From positions 20,671,839 to 20,735,838 of the forward strand of contig CM049316.1 in NCBI GenBank assembly GCA_026874595.1: DNA of 64,000 bases. The letters are read 5' to 3'. Source of the stretch: Sipunculus nudus. Lineage: Eukaryota > Annelida > Sipuncula > Golfingiida > Sipunculidae. A program made the position numbers and the translations under genes. The notes under the pieces are model-generated. The model did no database searches, was not told where the DNA came from, and saw only the letters and a program-made list of their open reading frames with translations. Below are positions 41,886 through 51,603 of the stretch, one piece after another; the stretch's first letter is position 1; each line of letters opens with the position of its first letter.

Positions 41886-43211
41886 ATGCTGTTCCGTATC
41901 ATCATGCTACGTTTCCATCTGCTGTATCTGTTGTTGTTCGTCACCACGTCTGCTGGCCGTTCACATCCCGCGTTCCGTTCTCTCCAATTGTCTTTGACAA
42001 ACGCTGAAGCCAGGCACGCGTGCAGTATCATAGGAGGGGAGACGTGGGCCCTGCCTGTACCCGACAATGTGTCAGACGCTGTAGCGTTTCATCAAAGACT
42101 GACTGCCTTCATGAGCAGCGCTGGTGTTACAGAATCATGGATCTCTCTGAAAGGGAAGATGCTCAAACAGTGGCGCGTGTCTGGCCGTTATCGTTTCTGC
42201 GGTACTATACGCCAGGTGTACAATATGCAGGGGCAACATTGCGCTCTGTTGAGACCTAGGGGGAACACCCTCCTCCCCTTCTACTGCAATGGACGCGACG
42301 TAGACTTTGGTTATGTCTGCGAACTGCCTACCGCTACCGGGTGTCCTGTGTGGTTTTCAGGACATTACTGTGAATGCAAACACCAGAACGGACCTTGCTA
42401 CATATTCGGACCTGGTGTCAGCAGTTGGTTTGAGGCTAGGAATCTGTGTGTTAGCATAGGAGCGCGGTTGGCCTCGGTCAAGAACGAAAAAGAGATAAAG
42501 GCATTGTCCAGAGTGCTCTACAAGTCTGTTTTAGCGCGTCACGTGTACTGGCTTGATGTTGTGGACCACGTTTGGGAATACCATTTCTCAGGCAACCGGT
42601 CTGCTATTCCAGACATTTACTTTTGGTACAAAGACCAACCTAAGCCAAATATAAACTGTGCCATCGTCAGGAAATTCCCCAAAGGTTTCTTGTGGAAAGC
42701 TGTGCCGTGCCACAGCCGCCACCAGGTGATTTGTATGAACACCATCGAACGGCACCAGAGCGTCGCGTCTGCGTACGACTTATCTGTCAGCCCGGCTCAG
42801 GATACTGCCACCTCCCGGTACCCGCTCCGTATTCCTCATCAGCTGCACGTACATGCGTTTGCCGATCCCTCAGGACTTTCTGCACGTGATCCAGGTGTAT
42901 GCCAAGACGCAGACATGTCGTCAGGAGACGACTCTGAACCAAGCGCTCCGTATATACTATTATCAGGCAGCAGCCCTGCACCTAACACTGTTTCTCCTAT
43001 ATCCAACAACGCAAACAAAGACGGCTATGTTAATGTACGTTCGTTGACAAGTCCCAGTCCCATGATACCCGTCGATCCACAGCCCTTTATTCCCACAGTT
43101 GCCCCCACACACGCAATGAGAAATCTGTCTGCAGGTTTTCGAAAGCCGTTTGCAGACACATCACTGCTGCTGTCCATAGTCATTAATGCTTTAAACGTCT
43201 GCATACGTTAA
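41886..43211 (+). CDS. Secreted/membrane protein with two C-type-lectin-like domains and long stalk (441 aa)
   Basis: The ATG at 41886 gives a textbook signal peptide (FHLLYLLLFVTTSAG). Domain 1 is at about residues 27-150 (WISLKG, QWRVSG, FGYVCEL). Domain 2 is at about 160-290 (CYIFGPG, SWFEARNLC, GARLASV, YWLDVV, YFWYKDQP, NCAIV, HQVICM). Both resemble the preceding gene domain by domain. The remaining 150 residues are Pro/Ser/Thr-rich and probably glycosylated, ending in a hydrophobic LLLSIVINALNV segment, as in an anchored surface protein. The canonical sugar triplet is replaced (QPK). An AATAAA lies 262 bp after the stop. Recent tandem duplication followed by tail divergence. Confidence 0.85.
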   Translation: MLFRIIMLRFHLLYLLLFVTTSAGRSHPAFRSLQLSLTNAEARHACSIIGGETWALPVPDNVSDAVAFHQRLTAFMSSAGVTESWISLKGKMLKQWRVSGRYRFCGTIRQVYNMQGQHCALLRPRGNTLLPFYCNGRDVDFGYVCELPTATGCPVWFSGHYCECKHQNGPCYIFGPGVSSWFEARNLCVSIGARLASVKNEKEIKALSRVLYKSVLARHVYWLDVVDHVWEYHFSGNRSAIPDIYFWYKDQPKPNINCAIVRKFPKGFLWKAVPCHSRHQVICMNTIERHQSVASAYDLSVSPAQDTATSRYPLRIPHQLHVHAFADPSGLSARDPGVCQDADMSSGDDSEPSAPYILLSGSSPAPNTVSPISNNANKDGYVNVRSLTSPSPMIPVDPQPFIPTVAPTHAMRNLSAGFRKPFADTSLLLSIVINALNVCIR

Positions 43212-43472
43212 GATTTGCTGCAGTCGAGGAGGGTAAAAAGGAAATAGGACTGTTCTGTCGCATTCGGACGACTAGCTCTGTATATACTTAGACCATGTAT
43301 AGTATAATCAAGATGTTTTCTTTTGTACAGTTGTTAGTGTCATGCAGTTTGTGTGTTATGATATATATTTGGAATTGTACAGTGTTTCATACGTGTTAAC
43401 CACCCCATTTATCTGTGTGGGTAGGGTAAGGCAAGGGTGACCGTATACATCGTGTGACGTGAAGCTTTATAC

Positions 43473-43478
43473 AATAAA
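43473..43478 (+). terminator. Polyadenylation signal (AATAAA) of the second lectin gene
   Basis: It lies in the 497-bp spacer (43212-43708) between convergent genes. The spacer also holds a TTTATT near 43583 that could serve the opposite strand. No gene is supported in the spacer. Confidence 0.5.
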
Positions 43479-43708
43479 CACATTTGTACTATGTCAAGGT
43501 TTGTTTTGTTTTTATCTCTCATGCTCAAACACGAAATGATTGTGAACCCACTTGTGAATGACTGTTTGTGAATCCACAAAACCTTTATTCTTTTTTACCG
43601 CGACACTAATGTTTTGTTACGGTAGATTCAACAACATCACTTTATAAACACATAACACATCGGTTTGCATTTTATACAAACATTCGATTTAACACAGGCC
43701 CTCCATGT

Positions 43709-45508
43709 TCACAGTGCGGGTGCGTACACCCTGGCGCATTGCTTCAACAGTTGGTCGGGTGACAGGGCCCCTTCCTGGTATTGTGCCCACAGCTCGAACA
43801 AGCGACCTTGCATGTCCCTGTACAGTGACCGTTGGTAGCGGGCGACTTTATGTTCTGGCAACAGCTGCACCTGAACTCTTATGTTTAAGGCCTCCTCGTA
43901 TAGGAGGGCTATCAACAGGTACAGAGAAATATTTGTCCTTTTCACCCGGCTTTGTATCCTGCGGTGCCACCCTTCACAGTCATTATTGGTTCTCACGCTC
44001 TGCATGAATCCGGACCAGGCGGCGGGAGGCCACGTTGTAGAGTTTATCCACGTCTTCCGCACGTAGCGGGTCAACCTGCGCAGTGACTGTTTGAGTGTGG
44101 CGTTTTCCAGACGGTTGAAAGCCCCTGGTATCTCCGATGCTGGTAGGAAAGGCAGTGCTAGCAACCGTCGGCATGTCTTGTGTACCAGGTTGTTGCGGGT
44201 GTAGGCCGACTGCAGGCCCAGGCTTTGCACATGCCTCCATACGGCTTGGGTCCAGTGGAAAGCGCATCCTTTTAACCGGACGCTCGGCATGACCTTCCTG
44301 ACGGCGTTCCATACAGCCTTCTCGAAGTCCAGCATTATTTCTTGTACGCACGTGGTCGGGGGCAGCAACCCCATCAAGTGTTTGAAAACGTCAACGTAAT
44401 CCTTTTCACGTTTCCCGGACATCAACACGAACACCAGTGGGACCTGTTTGTAAGTGTCGTTGCGGCGTATGAACACGTGCACGCTGTACAACTGGGTGAA
44501 AGGTTGTTTCACGAGCTTGAAGGTGCCGTCCATGTACCACCGTTTCGCTTTGGCGAGCAGTTGCAGCATGTTGCGTGTTGCAAACACGAGGTGCCTCTTG
44601 CCGTCGGTGTGTATGTCACCGTGCAGGAAATCTGTTGGGACGGCTCTTTCTTCCAAGTGGAAGTCGAGGTTCCTGGGGTGAGGAGGTCTCTTGTTCTGTC
44701 TGTGCCTGTTTGCTGCGCGTATCAGGTGTTTGGTTTTAGGTATGGCCGTGCAGATTTCGCCGGGTTTCAGGTCCCTGCGTAAAACCCCTTCCACCACCTC
44801 GCCTGCCGGCGCGAACAGGTCAGCTTCTGCCTTTTTCTTTATGCTCCACGATATCTCGGCAGCCCTGTGAGCACCCGGGAGGGGACCGTGTGTGTGGGAA
44901 TGAATGCCGGGTTGGAAATGGTGTTTGCCGCCTCTTGTTCTTTGAACGACGGAAGCTTGGCAGCGGGCGCGTTTGTTGCGTTTGATGCAGTTCCAGTAGA
45001 CGACGCCGTTCCTCCGGAATTTCACTGTGAAACTGTACCCTGTATCTGTGAAAAGTTTGTCCTTACCCCGTTTGCTGCCACCGGATACCAAGTGCCATTT
45101 TGTCCGGTTCGCCTGATCGAGGGGCGTTTCCTGTTCGGCGTCGGCGTGTTCGTCATCGCTTCCTGTGACCGACGTTTCGTCAAACACGTCAGGCGTCCCG
45201 TAGATGTCTGCAGCGTCACGTTGTCCTTGACCTTGTCCGCTCTTGCTCAGGCACCGAGGCGAGTTCTGTGTTGATCGCGGGCTCGAGTGGCAAGAGCCAG
45301 ACAGTACGTCACAAAGGCTGACGTGGAGGTTTTTTTCCTTGTCCGGGCCAGAGGGACTGCTTTCAACGCTGCTGCTGTTTATGTCGCACAGGGTGACGGA
45401 AAGCCTCTGCCTTTTGTTTTTGGGTGATGCTTCTGGCGTTGAGTTCGACCGTTTCTTCTGTAACTGCATGTTTTCCGGGTTCGAACGTCGCTCGCACTGG
45501 GTCGGCAT
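43709..45508 (-). CDS. FLYWCH zinc finger plus MULE transposase-like protein (599 aa)
   Basis: The first in-frame ATG is at 45508. Residues 1-130 are disordered with a basic cluster (KNKRQRL). Residues about 138-208 form a FLYWCH-type zinc finger (YWNC..RC..HSHTH). The MULE transposase domain follows, with RWYMDGTFK (Asp 327), LDFEKAVWNAV (Asp 394) and the signature GCAFHWTQAVWRHV. A later NNDCEGWHRRI supplies a candidate third acidic residue. The catalytic residues are all present and the frame is unbroken. No terminal inverted repeats or target duplication were seen around it, so it may be a domesticated or captured gene rather than an active element. The same architecture is common in animal genomes. 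Confidence 0.85.
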   Translation of the reverse strand: MPTQCERRSNPENMQLQKKRSNSTPEASPKNKRQRLSVTLCDINSSSVESSPSGPDKEKNLHVSLCDVLSGSCHSSPRSTQNSPRCLSKSGQGQGQRDAADIYGTPDVFDETSVTGSDDEHADAEQETPLDQANRTKWHLVSGGSKRGKDKLFTDTGYSFTVKFRRNGVVYWNCIKRNKRARCQASVVQRTRGGKHHFQPGIHSHTHGPLPGAHRAAEISWSIKKKAEADLFAPAGEVVEGVLRRDLKPGEICTAIPKTKHLIRAANRHRQNKRPPHPRNLDFHLEERAVPTDFLHGDIHTDGKRHLVFATRNMLQLLAKAKRWYMDGTFKLVKQPFTQLYSVHVFIRRNDTYKQVPLVFVLMSGKREKDYVDVFKHLMGLLPPTTCVQEIMLDFEKAVWNAVRKVMPSVRLKGCAFHWTQAVWRHVQSLGLQSAYTRNNLVHKTCRRLLALPFLPASEIPGAFNRLENATLKQSLRRLTRYVRKTWINSTTWPPAAWSGFMQSVRTNNDCEGWHRRIQSRVKRTNISLYLLIALLYEEALNIRVQVQLLPEHKVARYQRSLYRDMQGRLFELWAQYQEGALSPDQLLKQCARVYAPAL

Positions 45509-46130
45509 GTCAACTGTGCAGGGCAATATCCGCTAATGTGACGGCCCGCATGCCACAACACACGCTGCGACGCGGTGTCGGTTGTCATGGGAGCCACTGC
45601 TGTGTATGCAAATACTGACCTAGATAACAAGAACATCCTTACGCCCATACACGTGTTTCAGTGAAGACAGGGGTAGTGGCGGGCAGGGGCGGGGAGAGGA
45701 ATGGTGAGCGAAACGCATTTGAGTGGTATGACATCAGTTTACAAAAGCTTCAGCCGGGCAATCCGTGTTGCAATAATCAGGGAAGGGAGAGGGTTAGGTA
45801 CCTGCTATCTGGATTTGAGCATACATGATCAAACGTTAGACTGTGTTTGCAAATTGTGAGGGGAGGTATTTGCTACGTTCCGTTCGTACAGACATACATG
45901 TTTCAGTCCCATCTTGATTCGCGCAGGGCATCATCAAACGAACAAACACGTTCAACCAAGTACATATTGTTTATTAAAACTAACTATAAAACGTCAAGAA
46001 CAACTGAAACACAAAATACACTGTAACCAATTCAATACATGAATATAATACATGAAAATTTTAACACAAGTCCTTCACACAAGTCTTTTCACTTACACGC
46101 AGCCATTACGAAGCCGGTCAAATGTTTTGA
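45509..46130. other. Spacer between two minus-strand genes
   Basis: No gene is supported. It contains the likely promoter of the transposase-like gene at its left and a TTTATT (AATAAA on the minus strand) at 45970-45975 for the gene to its right. A short GGGGCGGGGAGAGG tract lies near 45685. Confidence 0.45.
45970..45975 (-). terminator. Polyadenylation signal for the 488-residue gene
   Basis: AATAAA on the minus strand, about 156 bp after the stop at 46131. Confidence 0.45.
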
Positions 46131-47597
46131 TCACGGACAGCATGAGGTGCGCCGGGTATCGTTTGGACCCGCGACCAGTCTTACAGATTTCGCTTGGACG
46201 ACGTCTGGTTCTGTTGCAACTCTCACTTTCCATACACTTTGATACGTGTGCCCGGTACCTGTGCCAGCCAAACATGTGTTGCAGCTGTTCGTGCACGCGT
46301 AAACCCACTTGCCGTACGGGGTGGCGACGCATCCGACGTTGTACGTTTTTCTTTCAATTTTTGCGTATTGCGTGCGTACGAGCGTGAACATTCCGGTCGC
46401 GGCGTCGCAGTTGGCGAGTTCCAACTCCCATCCCAAGGAGAACCACATGTAAAACAACGTGAAACTAATGAACCTGGCGTTCCGCAGTGACAATATTTTT
46501 TCCTCTGGTATCTCCAGTACGAGCCGGTGGACGTCAGTCTTTTCACTGTGTGTCCTTTTCCCTCTGACTGTGTACATTGTTTTCTGGAGCTTACATCCGA
46601 GCACGTGAACCAGGGCGTTCAGCATGATGTGTGGTTGCTTGTCGTGGTCTGTTCCCTCTGACAAAGCAGGCATATCGGTATCCAGCTTGGTGGGCATTTG
46701 GAAACATTCCCCCATTGAGCGCCAGGTGTCGCACAGGATGCGAAAGATGTCTTTGCGGCGCGGTATTTGTTTTGCCGTCAGCAGTGATACTTTCGTGCTG
46801 ACGTGTTTTCCGATATGCAGCATACACACGTTACGAATGTGAACCCTTGACGCCTTGCGGAGCATTGTCTGCGGCGGATCGCGCACCTGACGTTCGGTGT
46901 ACCGGTGAGACGTTACATCCACAACGGGCATGCAGCATATCTGTTGGAACAGGTGTCCTTCGTTCGAAATCACGTGTTTCACACACGGTCGGTAAACAGT
47001 CTGCGGGTTTGCTTCAGCGGGTTCCCCTGTTTTCGTGTTAAGGATGGGAATCTGTTGTATCTGGTGCACACTCAGTAAACCTGCTTCCAAGCAGGTCAGG
47101 GGCGCGTTTACGGTGTATCCCATGTGCCACAGCAGGTACAGCAGGTACGCAACACCATATTGACCGAGCGCACTGTGATTGCCAGACAGATCAAAAGTCA
47201 TCTCACCCTCGGGACCCGTGAACAGCCACTCTATGTCGTGCATCTGACAGATCCCCTCTACGGTTTTCAAGGAGACTCCTGATTCCTTCAATGTCCTGCA
47301 GTTGTCGGTGTGTGAGGAATCCATGGTGAACCGCGACATGTCGCGCATCATTGTTTCCCATGTCTCCATACACAGGGACGACGGTAACCCGTGCTCACCG
47401 TCTGCACTTGATCTCAGTCTTTCCTGGTCACGCCACATCTGTTGGGTTGACCAGTTGAGTGCTTTTATGAGTACACGTGCTTTGTTATCGCGAACTCGTA
47501 AACGCGCAGACATACCCGGTAGCAGTCCTCCTTCCACATCTGCTCTTGAATATATGTTGATCGGAACGAATGGAACACTGTGCAGACGGTCTGCCAT
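46131..47597 (-). CDS. Large unknown protein (488 aa)
   Basis: The first in-frame ATG is at 47597. The product is a mixed alpha/beta protein with dispersed Cys and His residues (for example VGCVATPYGKWVYACTNSCNTC near the C-terminus, which could bind a metal). It has no signal peptide or membrane span. No motif of polymerases, nucleases, helicases or structural virus proteins was recognised. It belongs to a minus-strand run of four genes (49605 down to 43709), suggesting a viral gene block. Confidence 0.7.
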   Translation of the reverse strand: MADRLHSVPFVPINIYSRADVEGGLLPGMSARLRVRDNKARVLIKALNWSTQQMWRDQERLRSSADGEHGLPSSLCMETWETMMRDMSRFTMDSSHTDNCRTLKESGVSLKTVEGICQMHDIEWLFTGPEGEMTFDLSGNHSALGQYGVAYLLYLLWHMGYTVNAPLTCLEAGLLSVHQIQQIPILNTKTGEPAEANPQTVYRPCVKHVISNEGHLFQQICCMPVVDVTSHRYTERQVRDPPQTMLRKASRVHIRNVCMLHIGKHVSTKVSLLTAKQIPRRKDIFRILCDTWRSMGECFQMPTKLDTDMPALSEGTDHDKQPHIMLNALVHVLGCKLQKTMYTVRGKRTHSEKTDVHRLVLEIPEEKILSLRNARFISFTLFYMWFSLGWELELANCDAATGMFTLVRTQYAKIERKTYNVGCVATPYGKWVYACTNSCNTCLAGTGTGHTYQSVWKVRVATEPDVVQAKSVRLVAGPNDTRRTSCCP

Positions 47598-47858
47598 CCT
47601 TTGTTGTGGCACCTTGTGCGCACAGTTAGACTTGCAGTAACAAAGTGTGTCTGATCTGTAACGGCGAACCGGTTAAATATGTTCACGGCAAGGACAAACA
47701 GGCGGCCAAAACCAGCCAATAGGCGCTCTCAGAAATTGCTCGTCTAAGCATGACCCGCTTGCTGACGTCACGCCGTACTTGCACCTGCACGTAGAAAATG
47801 TCAGCGCCAATAGCCGTTGCGCAATCTGGCTGGTTCAGGCAAGAATCACCCGTACCCG

Positions 47859-49046
47859 TCATGTGAAATAATGACCGTCAGCTACGACCTGCACGCAGGA
47901 ACGAGAGTCCATCGGTCGCCACTTTATGGTTGACACGAGTCGCACTGGCGTGCGGCACTGCGGGCACGGAATGTGTTCCGTGGTTGCTACTCCTCTCGCT
48001 CTGTTGTCTGTATGTACTTGTGCCATTTTTTTGTAACACGCAAGGCACACGTAATGTTCGCACTGGCTGAACACCACGTATTCCGCCTGCCCGCTTTTCT
48101 TCGGGTGATCGCGTGCAGCTTCCTCACAATTCTCCTGGCAGACGCTGCAAGATAGACGGCATGTCAGCATGCACCCGTGCCCCATGCGTTTCATAACCCC
48201 GTTGAAGATGTCAAGCATTTCATTGTAACTGCAACCGTAACACAAGTCTGATATCAGATGGATCCAGGCCAATTTCCGTACCTGCCTCTCACAGGTTATC
48301 TGGTGTGTCCGCCTGTTCCTGAATACGTGTTCGGTATCGGCGTATGTCTTCAGGACCGCGTTTCTCGCGGCTTTCAGGTAACTGTTTACTGACGTGCGGA
48401 GGTATCTCATTGTATCCTTACGTTGTTTGCGTGGACGATCACTTTCCTCGAAGTGTACGCTGTCTGTGGTACGTTCATCAGCGAGGTGTGACACGCCTGG
48501 TGTCTCACGCGACATCGTCTTCCAGTAGGTGCTTTGCAAAAGCCTCGTGAGAGATAGTTTGTAAACGTCGGCCTCGTGAACACCCGAAGCGCTCAGCTGC
48601 TGCAGGTGTCTGCGGCTTGCTGCCAGTCGAGGGATAAAGTCCGCTTGTTCCGATAAGCTTGCCAGGTACTTCGGTACGTGCGGTGTCAGTTCGCCTGCCG
48701 TGTATGGAATGTGATTATCGTCACGTGTCACGTCCTGCGGTAATCGCTTCTCGTTCAAGGTTGCTTCCGTTTTTTTATCCAACCGACCGAGTTCACGGGT
48801 GCCCCACCAAATGAGATGTCTTTCCAGGCTCCACAGTCCTAGTGCGGCGTCTTCGTCGATGGTACGTGGGGTGTCGGGGTGGACTACATGTGTATGTGGC
48901 ACAGATGATATCGATTCCGATTCCTCCCGCCTTTGTCTCGCACCGAGAGATTCTCCGTTGCCGGCCTCAGTTCTCCGTCGTAAGCTGATGGGCGCCAGAG
49001 GTTGCAGAGACTGTAACACGTCGTGGTTTAAAACCGACATGCCCAT
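47859..49046 (-). CDS. RING-finger protein (395 aa)
   Basis: Starts at ATG 49046, with a second ATG two codons later. The N-terminal 290 residues are helical and charged without a known domain. The C-terminus holds a RING: Cys 300 and 303, then QCEHYVCLAC (Cys 329, His 331, Cys 334 and 337), then CPQC (361 and 364). The long loops are unlike the IAP-type RINGs at 16.9-27 kb but similar to the fragment at 15023-15226. Probably an E3 ubiquitin ligase. Its first 80 bp overlap the end of the upstream gene in another frame. Confidence 0.8.
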   Translation of the reverse strand: MGMSVLNHDVLQSLQPLAPISLRRRTEAGNGESLGARQRREESESISSVPHTHVVHPDTPRTIDEDAALGLWSLERHLIWWGTRELGRLDKKTEATLNEKRLPQDVTRDDNHIPYTAGELTPHVPKYLASLSEQADFIPRLAASRRHLQQLSASGVHEADVYKLSLTRLLQSTYWKTMSRETPGVSHLADERTTDSVHFEESDRPRKQRKDTMRYLRTSVNSYLKAARNAVLKTYADTEHVFRNRRTHQITCERQVRKLAWIHLISDLCYGCSYNEMLDIFNGVMKRMGHGCMLTCRLSCSVCQENCEEAARDHPKKSGQAEYVVFSQCEHYVCLACYKKMAQVHTDNRARGVATTEHIPCPQCRTPVRLVSTIKWRPMDSRSCVQVVADGHYFT

Positions 49047-49605
49047 CCGCTTTGCCCATCGTTACTCGTACGTCTGCAATGACTGCGCCTGTCAGGAGCG
49101 ACTGCCACGTTTTTAATACTGTCACCTTTGGGGCACGCGTGTCTTCCGGCGGAGTGCTGTTTTCACAAACGGGTGCACCTCTCCAGCGGGTCACGGGTCG
49201 TGTTGACAATGCCCTCTCCGGGTCTATCAAACCGGTCTCAGGGTTACAGGCATCCAGAGGATGCAGCCGTGGGTACAACATCTTCATACACGTTGAAAAC
49301 CCCCGTCCCTGTCCAACAGCATATTCCGTTTTGCTGATTTCGGCGTCTTCTTTAGCACAGGCGGTTTCTATCGCACACACGGCTGTCCTGTACGCAGCGG
49401 ATGCGATATGGGAAATATCCGCTTCCCGCTGTTGTGGATTGTATCCCGGGACACCGGTCAACCAGCTGTTGTGTCGTGCGATAATTTCCCACGTGTACAC
49501 GAGGGATCCGAAATCGACCGGCGAAGCTGTTAATAACCGGGGGAATACCTGTCGTTTGAACCTCACGAGTGTTGGTACGCGGCAGACCGGCATGTGCTTG
49601 GCCAT
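48967..49605 (-). CDS. Unknown protein overlapping the RING gene (212 aa)
   Basis: Starts at ATG 49605. The product has a sensible composition with helical stretches (HIASAAYRTAVCAIETACAKEDAEI). No domain is recognised. It ends 80 bp inside the RING gene, in a different frame on the same strand. A competing plus-strand frame (49052-49864) is judged to be its shadow. Two separate overlapping genes are the simplest reading; a frameshifted fusion with the RING protein is the alternative. Confidence 0.6.
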   Translation of the reverse strand: MAKHMPVCRVPTLVRFKRQVFPRLLTASPVDFGSLVYTWEIIARHNSWLTGVPGYNPQQREADISHIASAAYRTAVCAIETACAKEDAEISKTEYAVGQGRGFSTCMKMLYPRLHPLDACNPETGLIDPERALSTRPVTRWRGAPVCENSTPPEDTRAPKVTVLKTWQSLLTGAVIADVRVTMGKADGHVGFKPRRVTVSATSGAHQLTTEN

Positions 49606-50103
49606 ATCAAATATGAATATACAATACGCAGTTGTGGCAGGGCAAGGTTTGCACGTTATCTATGTGACACACTTGTATATTGCTGTGCACCACCTGAGCA
49701 GGCGAGACCTGCGACATGTGCGGTTGGATGTTTCGTTGCGTAAACCGAACAGCGACATCTTGCACGTGAGGAGGGGCACGGCATCTGGAGGGTGTGAAGG
49801 CATCTTGTTCACTGGGTGCTTATATTTCTGCAACCCAACTTTTGTATTGGTATTCCTGTTGTAGATGGAGTACTTTGTACTCTCACGTGACTCTGCATGG
49901 TTTAATGCTGCCCGCAGTTTCATCGAATAAATGTCAGAAACATTTAGCTGAAATCCGTTTCCTCTGTCTTCTGTTTGTGCGCGATGGTGTATGTATTTCA
50001 TGTTGCGCCCGCAGATATCATATCGACCGCACGTTACATTTCTCAAATAACAAAATGTCAGCTGTGTTTAATAGCATACTATTTGTCACGACTAAACGTT
50101 GGG
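49606..50103. other. Spacer without a supportable gene
   Basis: Short frames exist on both strands, including a minus frame of 128 residues (49660-50046), but none has a domain, signal or membrane segment. Confidence 0.35.
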
Positions 50104-50271
50104 TCACATTTTCCTACACAACCTGTTGTACGCCACACCGAGTCCAATCATTGTACAGGTCAGCCCGAACAGTAAAAAAATCATGGCACCCCAGTAACAT
50201 TTGCGGAGGCGACGTCCCCGGGCAAGGTACAAAAGGGCTGACACACTCAGGTCGTGCGGCTTACACTGCAT
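50104..50271 (-). CDS. Small single-span membrane protein (55 aa)
   Basis: From the first ATG at 50271 the product has a basic region (ARGRRLRKC) followed by a clear membrane span (MIFLLFGLTCTMIGLGVAY) and a short basic tail. It lies 195 bp downstream of a larger minus-strand gene. The frame also extends upstream without an ATG, so a longer spliced form is possible. Confidence 0.45.
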   Translation of the reverse strand: MQCKPHDLSVSALLYLARGRRLRKCYWGAMIFLLFGLTCTMIGLGVAYNRLCRKM

Positions 50272-50466
50272 CCTTGGTTTTTTTATCGTGACCTGGCCGA
50301 CCGGAAATACAAACCGCGCGATGCTCTGGTCGTTAGCCAAACGGGTCGCCCTCAGCACTGAAATCGTGTCACTATTCCGGGTAAAATGTGATGAACTCTT
50401 ACACCGTCTTACACGGAGACTGAAAAATGCAGTATTTACAAATATCCCGACCCTTCTCCGTGGAGG

Positions 50467-51603
50467 TTAGTCCTGTGCGTCGATTGAAAGCCCCAGCGCG
50501 CAAATGACGTCTCCGTACAAGTAACAGGACACGTCGGCTGGTGGCACGATTTGTGATATAATTTCGCTGTCGCATTCGTCGTCCAACGAAAGTTCACAGA
50601 AAGGAGGGAGGACTTCGGCGTCCGACAGCATCGACGGGTCGCACCTCAATTCAAATGATGCTCCCTTTTCACAGTCACCGTATCTCTCCGTCAGGTGTAA
50701 TGTGACCTTGCAGAGACCTTCCCATTTTTGTGTGTCGCCTGGGTGTGTTACATGTGTTATTTTCCCGTTGCAGGGGACGGCTTCGGGGTTAAAGAATGAT
50801 GGTGTACGACCGGGAGGCTGCGTGTCATGCTGCGCGTCATCGCCCACGTCACCATACCTGGCAACGAAAAAGTCATGAGTTTGTGCGGCTGGTACTATCA
50901 CAGCGTGCCACGAGAGACGGGGACACAAGCGGTAAGTGTTGTTTCTATTCGTCAGCAAGGTGTCACGTACGAGGAGGAGCATGTCCGCTGGTTCTTGCAT
51001 GTGTGGAAATTGTTCGGGTGGGTCGAACAAGACACACTCGAAAGATGCCCCTTCCGGTAAAACGGCTGTGAGAGTACGTATCTTCCTTTTTGATTTACTA
51101 GTTTCAGAATCTTCTATTAGTTGTACGCGACCGACGACTGTTATGTGCTCGTCCACGTGACACTTAAACCGGCCGGGGGCTGGTATGTCACAGAATGAGG
51201 TGCCGTTTTCGTGCTGGTCTTTTGTCAGTAATTCTTTACAGGTTTCTGCTATACGTAACCGCCCCAGATTGAGCTGTTGAGACGTCAGTTCCGACCAACT
51301 GGTAGGCGGATGGTGACGCTCCCACACGAATCCTTTCACACTCAAAACAAGGCCGTTGCAGATACGCTTGAAATTGCCAGACACACGGTACCATTCTCCG
51401 GGTGCCCACTGTTCGATTTGTTGACCATCGGAAACGTTTAACACGACACACGTCCCCTCTGAGTCGTAAACGACGGCTCGGAAATTCCCACCGGTACTTG
51501 AATACATTGCGACGGTGACAGCAGCGCCGGGAACGCCGGTGTCTAAGTTCGAAATGGCTTCGCATTGAGCCATGTTATTGTGTTTCTGTCGCGGATGAGT
51601 CAT
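50467..51603 (-). CDS. Unknown beta-rich protein, possibly OB-fold (378 aa)
   Basis: The ATG at 51603 overlaps the stop of the preceding gene in the arrangement ATGA; a second ATG lies at 51573. The product is rich in beta-type segments with a recurring pattern of a Trp/Tyr strand, glycine turn and basic strand (for example WAPGEWYRVSGNFKRI, ITVVGRVQLI, FKCHVDEH). This resembles repeated OB folds of single-stranded nucleic-acid-binding proteins. This is inference from pattern only, with no signature residue. The C-terminus is acidic (SLDDECDSEII). Confidence 0.65.
   Translation of the reverse strand: MTHPRQKHNNMAQCEAISNLDTGVPGAAVTVAMYSSTGGNFRAVVYDSEGTCVVLNVSDGQQIEQWAPGEWYRVSGNFKRICNGLVLSVKGFVWERHHPPTSWSELTSQQLNLGRLRIAETCKELLTKDQHENGTSFCDIPAPGRFKCHVDEHITVVGRVQLIEDSETSKSKRKIRTLTAVLPEGASFECVLFDPPEQFPHMQEPADMLLLVRDTLLTNRNNTYRLCPRLSWHAVIVPAAQTHDFFVARYGDVGDDAQHDTQPPGRTPSFFNPEAVPCNGKITHVTHPGDTQKWEGLCKVTLHLTERYGDCEKGASFELRCDPSMLSDAEVLPPFCELSLDDECDSEIISQIVPPADVSCYLYGDVICALGLSIDAQD

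Noticed and set aside
49052-49864. Plus-strand frame of 270 codons
   Set aside because: It lies opposite the 212-residue gene, has no promoter or domain, and its composition looks like an antisense shadow.
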